Shown here: positions 7,271-16,368 of the stretch, in pieces
Numbering within the stretch: position 1 is the first letter of the stretch
Layout: the number at the start of each line of letters is the position of its first letter
Assembly: GCF_000308655.1 (NCBI RefSeq)
Contig: NZ_BAGC01000009.1
Span: forward strand, 62,001 to 126,000
Length of the DNA: 64,000 nucleotides
Origin: Nocardia niigatensis NBRC 100131
GTDB taxonomy: Bacteria > Actinomycetota > Actinomycetes > Mycobacteriales > Mycobacteriaceae
Reading direction: 5' to 3'
Notes under the pieces: generated by a model
Seen by the model: only the letters and a program-made list of their open reading frames with translations
What the model was told of the DNA's origin: nothing
The model's database searches: none
Made by a program: the position numbers and the translations under genes

Positions 7271-9192
7271 TGGCGGTCAAGCCACTCGATCCCGCCGAGT
7301 CGCGAGTCATCGGCCGCTATCGGGTTCTGGGAGTGCTGGGTTCGGGCGGAATGGGCCGGGTGCTGCTCGGTATCGGGCCCGACGGACGATTCGTGGCGAT
7401 CAAGCAGATTCATCAGCACCTGCTCGGCGAGCACGAATATCGGGCGCGATTCCGGCGTGAGGTCAACGCGAGCACCCAGGTGTCGGGCGCCTTCACCGCT
7501 CCGGTGGTCGACTTCGACGTAGACAGTGGAAATCCCTGGTTGGCTTCGGTATTCGTGGTCGGCCTGCCGCTGGACAAGGTGGTGGCCGAGTTCGGTCCGC
7601 TACCGGTGCCCGCCGTCAAGGCGCTGGCTGCCGGTCTGGCGGTGGCCCTGCAGGACATTCACCGGCTCGGTCTCGTGCATCGGGATCTCAAGCCTGCCAA
7701 TGTGATGCTCACGACTGAGGGGCCACGGGTTATCGACTTCGGAATCGCGCAGCTCCACGAGAACCCGAGCGGGTTGACCGAAACCGGTTCCGCCCTGGGC
7801 TCTCCCGCCTATATGTCTCCGGAGCAAGCTTCGGCGGAGCCGATCACGCCGGCGAGCGATATCTTCTCCTTGGGCGCGCTACTGGTCATGGCGGCGACTG
7901 GGAAAAGCCCCTTCGCTGCCCCTTCCATGGCGTACACACTGTTCAATATCGTGCACTCGGAACCGGATTGGGACCAGGTGGCGCCGGAGCTGCGTCATCT
8001 CATCGCCCCATGCCTGGCCAAGAAGCCGCAGTTTCGGCCCACTCCGGCGCAATTGCTGGAACAGATCGGATGGTTGCCAGAGGGCGCCGCGCCTTGGCCG
8101 GGACCGGTGCATGCTGGAATCCAGCGGCAGCTCGCCGGGCTCACCGCTCTGACCGCGAACCCTGACGCGACCGTCATAGTCTCGGGCAGTGGCTACCAGG
8201 CCGCTGTCATGGGCAGAGGGTTCGATGTGGCCGATGTGCCAGGATCGGGCAAGAGCACGTCACGAGGACGCACAGCGGCCCGGCGGGTGAGCCTGGCCGC
8301 TCTGCTGGTGCTGCTGTTGGTTGCGGGTGCGATCACCTGGATTCGACTGTCGGACAGGCCGTCCGGAACACCGACTGCCAACTTGATGCTCGCTCGATTA
8401 CGCAACGCCGATGCCTGCGCTTGGCTCCAGCAGTCGATGCAGGGCTCGGTCCCGCCGGATTCGGGCTGGCCCAGCGATGTGTCGACATGGGAGACGGAAA
8501 CCTACCTGGGCTGGGAATGCGGAGTCACATCGGGAGGACAATACCTGGCGGTCAAGCCCGGCTATGACACGTCCCTGCTCGATGGAACCGGGCGAAGTAC
8601 GGATGGCTTGCAGATACTCGCCGACGACGACGCCACTTTTTCCCAGTGTCAACGAGGCGTCGAGCTGTCCGACCTGAACCAGAAGTGGGGAATTGTCGTC
8701 TCGCTCAGGAAAGCGTCGTCGTGTGACCTGGCCGAGAAGGTGCTCACCCGGCTGGTCGCCACCCGCAATTCACCGCCGCAGCGAGCCGATACCGCATCGC
8801 TGAGTCGGATAGATCCGTGCGGGCTGGTTTCCAACGAGCGGCTGAACAGCACAGTCGGGCCGATTCCGGCCGTGCCCTCGGACGTCTCGGCGCACGAATG
8901 CCACTGGCACGGAACGTCCGAGGTGAAACTTCAGCTCAACTTCGTGAAGCCTGAAGAAGTCGCTACGAACACACCGATCGATCTGGGCAACGGCACGACG
9001 GCCATCCCGCACACCCACGTCGTGGACACGATCTGCGTGCTCGAATACCCCTACCGCACCGCTGGCGACAAGGTCGAGTTGGTCCAGTTGGAACTGCAAG
9101 GCGAAGGCGAGGGTGGAGATCTCTATCAGAAGATCTGCACCGCAACGAAATCCATTATGCAGGAGATTGTCGGAAACCTGCCGCGCCGCTGA
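7270..9192 (+). CDS. second membrane Ser/Thr protein kinase of the tandem pair
   Basis: 640 residues, ATG sharing bases with the preceding TAA (TAATG), so translationally coupled. Kinase domain about 15-275: GSGGMGRVLLG, Lys45, HRDLKPAN with Asp139, DFG with Asp156, GSPAYMSPEQ. All catalytic residues are present. One membrane span about 337-360, then an outer region with two Cys-containing units beginning NADACAWLQ and RIDPCGLVS, the same plan as the upstream kinase but strongly diverged. Adjacent receptor kinases of this kind may cross-phosphorylate. It ends the forward operon and converges on eccE across a hairpin. Confidence 0.9.
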   Translation: MAVKPLDPAESRVIGRYRVLGVLGSGGMGRVLLGIGPDGRFVAIKQIHQHLLGEHEYRARFRREVNASTQVSGAFTAPVVDFDVDSGNPWLASVFVVGLPLDKVVAEFGPLPVPAVKALAAGLAVALQDIHRLGLVHRDLKPANVMLTTEGPRVIDFGIAQLHENPSGLTETGSALGSPAYMSPEQASAEPITPASDIFSLGALLVMAATGKSPFAAPSMAYTLFNIVHSEPDWDQVAPELRHLIAPCLAKKPQFRPTPAQLLEQIGWLPEGAAPWPGPVHAGIQRQLAGLTALTANPDATVIVSGSGYQAAVMGRGFDVADVPGSGKSTSRGRTAARRVSLAALLVLLLVAGAITWIRLSDRPSGTPTANLMLARLRNADACAWLQQSMQGSVPPDSGWPSDVSTWETETYLGWECGVTSGGQYLAVKPGYDTSLLDGTGRSTDGLQILADDDATFSQCQRGVELSDLNQKWGIVVSLRKASSCDLAEKVLTRLVATRNSPPQRADTASLSRIDPCGLVSNERLNSTVGPIPAVPSDVSAHECHWHGTSEVKLQLNFVKPEEVATNTPIDLGNGTTAIPHTHVVDTICVLEYPYRTAGDKVELVQLELQGEGEGGDLYQKICTATKSIMQEIVGNLPRR

Positions 9193-9269
9193 GCACCACG
9201 CCTGCCGGACACGGCTCGGAACTCCCGGTAAACCGGTGCTGGTGATCGCTGGTTGGTGATGGAAGAGGA

Positions 9270-9300
9270 TCCTCTCTCAGCGGAGCACACTGAGAGAGGA
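9270..9300. terminator. bidirectional hairpin between kinase and eccE
   Basis: An 11-bp perfect stem (9270-9280 with 9290-9300) and 9-base loop lie in the 124-base gap between convergent genes, so it can serve both strands. Nothing else was recognised in this gap. Confidence 0.8.
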
Positions 9301-9316
9301 CCGCCGAAGGCCCGGA

Positions 9317-11401
9317 TCAGCGCCGGGCTATAGCCCCGCTCAAGTAATGCTGTTCAGCCGGGGTGGTGACCATTTGGGCGGTGGTCATCGTCGCCGGTGT
9401 ATGCACAGAGATGGTGTGCGGTGCGTCCGGGTGCTGGACGATCGTCACATCCGCGTCGGGTTCGTAATCGGCGGAGATGGATTCGTGGATGGTGACCACG
9501 GTGGCCGAGCCCGGGGGTGCGCTGGCCGGGACGCCGTCGAAGACGATGACGGTGGCGGCGGGGTTGGGGAGGCGGCCGGTGACGGCGGTGCCCCGGGAGC
9601 TGTGCGTGACCGAGGAGGCCAGTGAGAGGGCTTGCGGGGCAGCGACATTCGCGACCATGGCCTGCCAGGCGCCGGGGCGGGCGGTGTGGACTACCGCCCC
9701 GGCGCCCAGGGCGATGGCGCGGAGGATGACCTGTTGGGCCAGTTGGAGACTGGCGATGATGTCGATGCGGCGGGAGCCGTCGCCGATGAGGGGGACCGCG
9801 ATGCCGCTGCCGGTGGTGTCGGCGCCGATGAGCTGGCCGCAACCGGCGGTCGGCATGGCGATGTCGGTGAGGACGTCGACGGGGCCGCGGTAGCCGCTGG
9901 GGCGGATCTCCTGGGTGCCGTAGGACAGGATGTCCATGAGCGCCCACATCTGGCGGCGGGGGAGTTCCTTCAGGCCTGCGACCGGGGGCTCGCCGTGCTC
10001 GTAGGGGGTGTCGTAGCGGACGCGGGCGTCCACCTCGATGATGCCGGCGGGCTGGCCGGGCTTCGCGCCGGGCTCGGGGACCGGCTGCAAGCGGACTGTC
10101 ACCGTGGTGGCGAGACTGCGGACCGCCCAGATCTTGGCCAGGCCATCGGAATTGAAGAGCTGCGGGTCGATCTGGTAGCTCGTGAGGTGAACCCCGTTGT
10201 GCTCCAAGTTGTCCGGGTTCTCGGTGAATTCGGGGATCGGAATGCCGCGGGTCAGTTCGCGGATCGCGGTTGTCATCTCCGCGGTTGTCAGCACTGAGGC
10301 CGTGATGCCGTGTCCGGCAAGGCGATTCGCGACCCGGCGGGTGGCGACCAGGGCCGAGCGCAGCGCGCCCTCCGGTCCGCCGCCGCGGTTGTCGACCGCC
10401 TTGGCGTTGTCGAGCGGGTTCAGGCGCAGCACCAGCCACATGGTGCGGTGCGCGATGGCGGGCAGCGGGCCCAGGATCTCGTCGTAGAGGCGGCCCAGGG
10501 GCGCGATGCTGGCCGCGTAGCCGGAGATCACCGCCTCGGTGCTCGCGGTGCGGGTGCCGGTGCTGATGACATCGACCGAGTGCAGTTCGACGTCGTACTG
10601 GCGCAGGCAGGCCGCGATCTCGTTGAGCGGCAACAGCTGATCGGTGCTCAGCGAGCCACGGCGCAGCAGCGTCAGCGTGTCCGGCGGCGGATCGATGCGC
10701 AGCATGGTGGTCAACAACGTTCCGTCCCAGCGCAATCCGCAGCTGCCGCCGTCAGGCAGCGGAACGTCGACCAGAGCGTTCTCGTCGAAACTCTTGCGCC
10801 GCGCCTGTTTCCAGCGATACGAGACCCAGCGGCCCAGCCGCAGCCCGACCGGCACTCCGGCGACCGGGGCCAGCCCGATGAGCGCGGGCACCAGGCCGGC
10901 CACCAGCGCCGCCCACCAGGGGGCGTGCAACGCGACCGCCACCAGCGAGGCCGCGACGCCGATCAACGCGACCGGAATCACCAGTCGCAGCGGCAGATTC
11001 CGTAGCAGCCACAGATCATCGGAGCGCAACTCCGCCGCCACGGCAGCCGCGGGGCTGCCGACGGATCGCTGCGGGTGAGACTCCGCAGGCTCCGGTGCGG
11101 ATCGTCGAGGCGGCTCCGGTGACGGCTGCGGGGGCGCCGGCCGCGGCGGTGCCGCGACGCTCGATCCGCGCTGCGCGAACCGGCGTGCGTTGTCCGGCAG
11201 GCCGGGTGCGAAATCACCTCGTCCTCCCGGTGGATTCGAGATCTGGCCGCCAGGCCCGAACCCACCCTGACCACCCTGCGGATAACCGCTCGGTGGGCGG
11301 CCCTGCCGTGCCTCTCCGGGGTAGCCCCGATCCCCGCCATGTGGATTCCCGCCACTTCCGCCCGGCTGATAGCCGCCCGCTCCCCGCGGAAAGTCGTTCA
11401 C
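9317..11401 (-). CDS. eccE: T7SS core protein EccE (locus 1), long Gly/Pro head
   Basis: 694 residues, GTG start at 11401 with GAGGGG about 9 bases ahead; this ribosome site overlaps the end of eccA. Residues 1 to about 125 are a Gly/Pro/Gln-rich low-complexity head (repeated GGYPQGG- and GGQGG-type units), followed by two adjacent membrane spans (about 145-195) and a soluble EccE domain carrying RVANRLAGHGITASVLT and YGTQEIRPSG. EccE sits at the edge of the ESX membrane complex next to EccB, EccC and EccD. The low-complexity head is longer than usual and absent from the window's other EccE (44471-46114). Transcribed with eccA as a two-gene reverse unit. Confidence 0.92.
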   Translation of the reverse strand: MNDFPRGAGGYQPGGSGGNPHGGDRGYPGEARQGRPPSGYPQGGQGGFGPGGQISNPPGGRGDFAPGLPDNARRFAQRGSSVAAPPRPAPPQPSPEPPRRSAPEPAESHPQRSVGSPAAAVAAELRSDDLWLLRNLPLRLVIPVALIGVAASLVAVALHAPWWAALVAGLVPALIGLAPVAGVPVGLRLGRWVSYRWKQARRKSFDENALVDVPLPDGGSCGLRWDGTLLTTMLRIDPPPDTLTLLRRGSLSTDQLLPLNEIAACLRQYDVELHSVDVISTGTRTASTEAVISGYAASIAPLGRLYDEILGPLPAIAHRTMWLVLRLNPLDNAKAVDNRGGGPEGALRSALVATRRVANRLAGHGITASVLTTAEMTTAIRELTRGIPIPEFTENPDNLEHNGVHLTSYQIDPQLFNSDGLAKIWAVRSLATTVTVRLQPVPEPGAKPGQPAGIIEVDARVRYDTPYEHGEPPVAGLKELPRRQMWALMDILSYGTQEIRPSGYRGPVDVLTDIAMPTAGCGQLIGADTTGSGIAVPLIGDGSRRIDIIASLQLAQQVILRAIALGAGAVVHTARPGAWQAMVANVAAPQALSLASSVTHSSRGTAVTGRLPNPAATVIVFDGVPASAPPGSATVVTIHESISADYEPDADVTIVQHPDAPHTISVHTPATMTTAQMVTTPAEQHYLSGAIARR

Positions 11402-11415
11402 AGTTCAGTTGCCCC

Positions 11416-13251
11416 TCAGTCGGCGGCCGACGACAGGTTCAGCGAGGCGAGCAGGGTGCTCAGCGCGGCTTTCATGTCGGGGCCCTCGATCCGCATGAGC
11501 ACCGATTCGTCGATGGCGCTCAGATCGATGGATTCGTCATTGGCCAGCCGGAATTCGCGTTCCTCCTCGGCGGCCTCGATCAGGTTGCGGATGAAACGAC
11601 CGTTGCCGGCCACGTCCACACCGCGGCGCGGTTGCCCGCTCTGGTCGGTGCTCTCCATGGTGTAGAGCCGCTCGCACGTCGCGACCAAGGCCTGCAGCGC
11701 GTCCTCGGACAGCTCCGAATCCCGCTTGGACGCAACGACTTCACCGATCCGCCCGAGCTCCTCCGCGGTGTACGAAGGGAACTGGAGGCGCTTGGCGAAG
11801 CGGGAGGCCAGACCGTCGTTGGCGGCCAGGAAGCGGTCGATCTCGCCGTCGTATCCGGCGATGATGACCACCAGGCGGTCGCGGTCGTTCTCCATGCGGG
11901 CCAGCAGCGTGTCGACGGCCTCGCGGCCGAACGCGTCACCACCCGAAAGACCCTGCTGGATAAGGGTGTACGCCTCGTCGATGAACAGCACGCCGTCCAT
12001 GGCGGTGTCGATCAGGGCGTCGGTCTTGATGGCGGTGGAGCCCAGATGCTGGCCGACGAAGTCGGAGCGCTTGGTCTCGACCACCTTGTCGGTCTTGAGA
12101 ATGCCCAGGCCGCAATAGATCTTGGCGACCACGCGCGCGATGGTGGTCTTACCGGTTCCGGGCGGGCCCGTGAAGGCCAGGTGCTGACCGCGGGCCGAAC
12201 TCGAAAGTCCCTTCTCCGCACGGATCTTCGCCAGCTGCGCACTCGACTGCAGCTTGGCCACCTGCGTTTTGACCGCGTTCAGGCCGATCTGCTTGTCCAG
12301 CTCGGCGCGGGCCTGGGCCAGGATCTCCTTGGCCCGGTCCTCGTGCTCGGCGGCCTGCTTCTCCTCCAAGGAGGGCGCCGAGGCCGGATCCCACTTGTCG
12401 GTGCGGGCCTCGATCACCTCCTTGGTGGTGAGGGTGATCCGGTAGGTGCGGTCGCGCATGGCCGCGGTGTTGGCGTCGAAATCCGGTGCCTGCGAGTAGA
12501 CCTTCTCGAACAGCGCCTGCGCCTCGTCCGCGGCCCCGTTCTCGCGCAGGCACAGCCCGCGGCAGAACATGGCCGCGGTGCGCGCCGCCGGAATCGGGCC
12601 GGCCTCCGCGGCTTCCATCCGGCGGATCGCCTCACCGAACAGACCCAGTTGCGCGCAGGATGTGCCGACCATCACATGCGCGCCTGCGGCGAGGTACGGA
12701 TCCTCCCACCCCTCGGACCCGTTCAGGACGGTCATCACATCGGGCCAGCGCTGGGTGTTGTAGTGCAGGATGCCGCGCACGTACTTGGCTATGCGCCCGT
12801 CGATTTCGAAGTCCGGCTCCGAAGCCCGCGCCCGTCGGTGCTTGTCGAGTTCGTCGAGGACCTGCTCGGCCTCGTCGTACTGCTTCTCGGAGATAAGATG
12901 CGCGGCCCACGCCAGGTGGATCTCGGTGAAACCGGCCAGCGGATAGTCGATGTAGAGGCCCGGCAGGAAACGTCCGGCAAGCGTCCGCGGCGCCAGCCCC
13001 AACCGGCGCTGTTCCCGTCCCAGCGAGACGGTGCTGCACTTGTACAGGTTGCTCAGAACATCCTTGGTGACCTCACCGGCGGCGGCCCGGCCCAGCCAGG
13101 CGTCGGCCATGGTGGGGTCCCACTCGGTCGCGCGCTGAAAGGCGAGTTTCGCGTAGTCGAGGTCCCGGTTCGACTCCTGGCCCTCGATGCTCAACCCCAG
13201 TGACAGCACTCCCGCATCGAAGGCGCGTTGGGCCTGGCGAGTGTCGATCAT
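11416..13251 (-). CDS. eccA: T7SS cytosolic AAA+ ATPase EccA
   Basis: 611 residues from the ATG at 13251 (MIDTRQAQRAF); a longer open frame to 13326 exists but runs into the divergent promoter region. N-terminal half is a helical TPR-like domain with AFQRATEWDP and AWLGRAAAG motifs; C-terminal half is a CbxX/CfqX-type AAA+ domain with Walker A GPPGTGKTT (Lys368), Walker B VLFIDEAYTL and the sensor region IIAGYDGEIDRFL. EccA is a cytosolic hexamer thought to help recycle PE/PPE-EspG complexes. It occurs only in mature ESX loci, fitting the espG and PPE-like genes here; the second locus lacks it. Confidence 0.95.
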   Translation of the reverse strand: MIDTRQAQRAFDAGVLSLGLSIEGQESNRDLDYAKLAFQRATEWDPTMADAWLGRAAAGEVTKDVLSNLYKCSTVSLGREQRRLGLAPRTLAGRFLPGLYIDYPLAGFTEIHLAWAAHLISEKQYDEAEQVLDELDKHRRARASEPDFEIDGRIAKYVRGILHYNTQRWPDVMTVLNGSEGWEDPYLAAGAHVMVGTSCAQLGLFGEAIRRMEAAEAGPIPAARTAAMFCRGLCLRENGAADEAQALFEKVYSQAPDFDANTAAMRDRTYRITLTTKEVIEARTDKWDPASAPSLEEKQAAEHEDRAKEILAQARAELDKQIGLNAVKTQVAKLQSSAQLAKIRAEKGLSSSARGQHLAFTGPPGTGKTTIARVVAKIYCGLGILKTDKVVETKRSDFVGQHLGSTAIKTDALIDTAMDGVLFIDEAYTLIQQGLSGGDAFGREAVDTLLARMENDRDRLVVIIAGYDGEIDRFLAANDGLASRFAKRLQFPSYTAEELGRIGEVVASKRDSELSEDALQALVATCERLYTMESTDQSGQPRRGVDVAGNGRFIRNLIEAAEEEREFRLANDESIDLSAIDESVLMRIEGPDMKAALSTLLASLNLSSAAD

Positions 13252-13343
13252 GCTAGTCGAACCCCGAATTCGTCGAACCTGGTTGGTCTTTCGTTCACAA
13301 TCCCCACCCACGCGGTGCGATCGCACAGCTGCGGACAGTCGGA

Positions 13344-13349
13344 TACATT
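13344..13349 (+). promoter_or_regulatory. possible -10 element for eccD-mycP-eccC
   Basis: TACATT lies in the 155-base gap between divergent eccA and eccD. A transcription start 6-8 bases downstream would exclude the ATG at 13350 as start codon and favour the GTG at 13407. No clear -35 element is seen, so this is tentative. Confidence 0.3.
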
Positions 13350-13406
13350 ATGGTTAACCGCCCTGGGCGGGCAACTGTTGAGAGCTATAGGGGAGCAGTT
13401 CAGCAA

Positions 13407-14882
13407 GTGACAGCACAGTCGATCAGCGGCCCGCGGGCGGCTGAACCCGAATTGTGCCGAGTGTCCGTCATCGGGGGGAATACCCAGCTCGACGTCGGTC
13501 TGCCGGCCAACGTGCCGATCGCCGCGTTCATCGGTGATCTGGTGCGTCTCATCGAATCCCGCAATCCGGATCCGATCGGCGGTGAAGAGGGGGGAACACC
13601 GCTCCAGTCGCAGCATTGGACGCTGGCCAAATTGGGACGCGACATGATCGCGCCCAGCCAGACCCTCAACGACGCCGAGATCTACGACGGCGAATTGCTG
13701 GTGCTGCGCGCGGTTTCCGCCAAGGAAGCGCCCGCGCTGTTCGACGACGTCATCGACGCTGTGTCGAGGCTGACGGCCGAGGAGTTCCGGAGCTGGTCGC
13801 CGACGGCCGCGCGCTGGACCGGACTCGTGGCCGGAGTGGCCGCGGTGGCCTTCGCGGTCGTGCTGGGGCTGCTCTCCCGTTCGGCCGGCGACAAGTTCGT
13901 CGCGCCGCCACTGCTGCTGGGTGGTGCCATCGCCGCACTTGTCGCCGGCGCCATCGCCATGCGCAAATACGCGGACGAGCTGACGGCGACCGTGCTCACG
14001 CTGTGCATGCTGCTGCTCACCTTCGGCGGTGCGGCGCTGGCGGTTCCGGGATCGGTCGGCAGTCCGCATCTCATGCTCGGCGCGGCCGCGACCCTGCTGC
14101 TCGCCGTGGTCGGGTACCGCATCATCGGGGCCGGCGCGGCGGTGGTGTCCGCCGTCGTGACCGTCGTGCTCCTGGCCGGCATCGGCGCGGCCGTCCGCAT
14201 GATCTGGGATGCCGGAGTGCCGAAAGTGGCTGCGGGCGTACTTGTCGCGTCCATCATCGTGCTCTCGATGGTGCCGCGACTGGCCGCCATGCTCGCGCGA
14301 CTACCCGTGCCGCCGGTGCCCACCGCCGGCGCCGCCATCGACCCGGCCGACCACGAACCCCGGCCCACCATCGAGGGTATCGGCGCGATCGGCGCGACCG
14401 TGCTGCCCTCCGCGCACGGACTCGGGCAGCGGGCCCGCACCGCGAATCAGTTCCAGACCGGCATCGTGATGGGCAGTGCGATCGGCGCGGTCGCCGGCGC
14501 GATCGGCGCGGCCGATCCGCTGAACTCCGCCCGCTGGCAGGGCATCGCCCTCGCGGTCGTCATCTCGATCATTCTCTGTCTGCGCGGACGCTCGTTCGCC
14601 GACCTCACCCAGGCCGCCACGCTGATCGCCGGTGGCTGTGTCACTTTCGTAGGTCTGGTGGTGCTGTTGGCACTGAACGACGACGGCATGCTGCTCGTCT
14701 CAGCCGGTCTGCTGATCGCATTCGCGGTGGGGGCCATCGGATTCGGTGTCATCGGCCCGCATGTCGAGGTCACCCCCGTCACCCGGCGCTTCAACGAGAT
14801 CTTCGAATACGGCTTGATCGTGTCGATCATCCCGCTGGTGCTGTGGATGATGGACGTCTACTCGACGGCCCGGAACATATGA
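13407..14882 (+). CDS. eccD: T7SS membrane protein EccD (locus 1)
   Basis: 491 residues from GTG 13407, preceded at a slightly long distance by AGGGGAG; an in-frame ATG at 13350 would add 19 residues but falls on a likely promoter. Residues about 15-100 are the ubiquitin-like cytosolic domain (RVSVIGGNTQLDVGLPA, then WTLAKLG). The rest is about eleven hydrophobic spans in Ala/Val/Gly-rich blocks. EccD dimers line the inner membrane channel of the ESX core. It is followed by mycP with an ATGA overlap and then eccC, forming a forward operon. Confidence 0.93.
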   Translation: MTAQSISGPRAAEPELCRVSVIGGNTQLDVGLPANVPIAAFIGDLVRLIESRNPDPIGGEEGGTPLQSQHWTLAKLGRDMIAPSQTLNDAEIYDGELLVLRAVSAKEAPALFDDVIDAVSRLTAEEFRSWSPTAARWTGLVAGVAAVAFAVVLGLLSRSAGDKFVAPPLLLGGAIAALVAGAIAMRKYADELTATVLTLCMLLLTFGGAALAVPGSVGSPHLMLGAAATLLLAVVGYRIIGAGAAVVSAVVTVVLLAGIGAAVRMIWDAGVPKVAAGVLVASIIVLSMVPRLAAMLARLPVPPVPTAGAAIDPADHEPRPTIEGIGAIGATVLPSAHGLGQRARTANQFQTGIVMGSAIGAVAGAIGAADPLNSARWQGIALAVVISIILCLRGRSFADLTQAATLIAGGCVTFVGLVVLLALNDDGMLLVSAGLLIAFAVGAIGFGVIGPHVEVTPVTRRFNEIFEYGLIVSIIPLVLWMMDVYSTARNI

Positions 14883-16351
14883 GCCCGCGTCCTGGAAACT
14901 GGGCGCGAACACTGTGTGCGGCGGCGATTCTCGGCGGTGCGCTGCTGGGACCCCACGGCACTGCGGCGGCCGCCGTCAGCCAGCCCGACCCCGACCTCTC
15001 CCATCTCGGCGAGGCCCAGGCGCTGGCGGGTAAGCCCGCGCCGCCGGTGGCGACCCAGAAGAGTGCAGTCTGCGTCGAGCAGTCCCTCAAGGGCGACACT
15101 CCACGTGACGAACCCGTCGCGCAAAAGGTGCTCGACCTGCCCGCGGCCTGGCAGGCCAACCCGGGGCCGAACCGCAAGGGCGCCGGGCAGAAGGTCGCCG
15201 TGATCGACACCGGCGTGAATCGGCATCCGCGGCTGGCGAATCTGCAGGGCGGTGGGGACTTCGTCTCCGATGGCGACGGAACCACCGAGGACTGCGACGG
15301 CCACGGCACTCTGGTCGCCGGCATCATCGCCGCCCAGCCCAGCGCGGACGACGCCTTCGTGGGTGTCGCGCCGGACGCGGAGATCCTGTCGATCCGGCAG
15401 CTCAGCGATGCCTACAAGGCCAAGGACTCCAACGGCGGGGACACGCCGGGCAGCATGAGCAAGTCGGGCTACGGCAATATGCAGACGCTCGCAGCCGCGG
15501 TCGTGCGCGCGGTGAATATGGGTGCCACCGTTATCAATATCTCCGAGGACGCCTGCACGTCGGCCGGCGGCGATACCGCGGACTCGTCGCTCGGGGACGC
15601 GGTGCGCTTCGCCTTCGAACAGAACGTCGTGGTGGTCGTCGCCGCCGGAAACGTGGACCAGAGCAATGGCTGCGGGACCCAGAACGATCAGTTCAGCAAC
15701 AGCAAGACCAGCTGGGACAAGGTGAAGACCATCTCCAGCCCGGCCTGGTTCAGCAGGTACGTGCTGTCGGTCGCCTCGGTCGATCCGACCGGCGGCCCGT
15801 CCAGCTTCTCGCTCTACGGCCCGTGGGTCGGAGTCGCGGCGATCGGGACCAATATCGTCTCGCTCGACAACAAGCCCGGCGGGACCGGACTGATCAACGC
15901 CACCGGTGTGGACTCGGGCCAGAAGCCCATCAACGGAACCAGTTTCGCCGCACCCTATGTGGCGGGTCTGGCGGCGCTGGTGAAGGCGAAGCACCCCGAC
16001 TGGACCGCGCGGCAGGTGATGAACCAGATCATGCTCACCGCGCATCAGCCCGGCACCGGCCGCGATGACCGCGTCGGCGCGGGCCTGATCGATCCGGTCG
16101 CCGCCCTCACCGCGCAGTTCCCGGCGAGCGTGCTCACCGCGGAGACGCCCGAGCTGCCGATCCACGCCGGGGCCACGAAACCTCAGGCTTTCCCCACACC
16201 TCAGCAGCCGGCCGGCCCACCGCGATTGCCGCGGCTCGTCGCCACCGTCGGCACCCTCGTCTGTCTCTCCGCGCTGGGAATCGGTCTCGCCGTATCGATT
16301 CCGTTCCGGCGCCGCCGCAGCGACGACGAGCTGCCCGACCTCGATTACTGA
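14879..16351 (+). CDS. mycP: mycosin, T7SS subtilisin-like protease (locus 1)
   Basis: 490 residues; start overlaps the eccD stop (ATGA). A Sec-type signal peptide ends near residue 31, followed by an S8 protease domain with the complete triad Asp110 (VAVIDTGV), His142 (CDGHGTLVAG) and Ser355 (NGTSFAAP). A Pro-rich linker, a membrane span near 446-468 and a short basic-then-acidic tail follow. Mycosins sit on the periplasmic side, stabilise the ESX complex and cleave substrates in some systems. The reading frame stays open far upstream through eccD because of GC bias; that extension is not coding. Confidence 0.95.
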   Translation: MSPRPGNWARTLCAAAILGGALLGPHGTAAAAVSQPDPDLSHLGEAQALAGKPAPPVATQKSAVCVEQSLKGDTPRDEPVAQKVLDLPAAWQANPGPNRKGAGQKVAVIDTGVNRHPRLANLQGGGDFVSDGDGTTEDCDGHGTLVAGIIAAQPSADDAFVGVAPDAEILSIRQLSDAYKAKDSNGGDTPGSMSKSGYGNMQTLAAAVVRAVNMGATVINISEDACTSAGGDTADSSLGDAVRFAFEQNVVVVVAAGNVDQSNGCGTQNDQFSNSKTSWDKVKTISSPAWFSRYVLSVASVDPTGGPSSFSLYGPWVGVAAIGTNIVSLDNKPGGTGLINATGVDSGQKPINGTSFAAPYVAGLAALVKAKHPDWTARQVMNQIMLTAHQPGTGRDDRVGAGLIDPVAALTAQFPASVLTAETPELPIHAGATKPQAFPTPQQPAGPPRLPRLVATVGTLVCLSALGIGLAVSIPFRRRRSDDELPDLDY

Positions 16352-16368
16352 CGACCGGAGAAATATCC

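Noticed and set aside
13616..14878. Long open frame in the mycP frame running upstream through eccD
   Set aside because: It is antiphase to a well-supported EccD, Arg-rich and without any family pattern; GC bias keeps it open. MycP starts at 14879.
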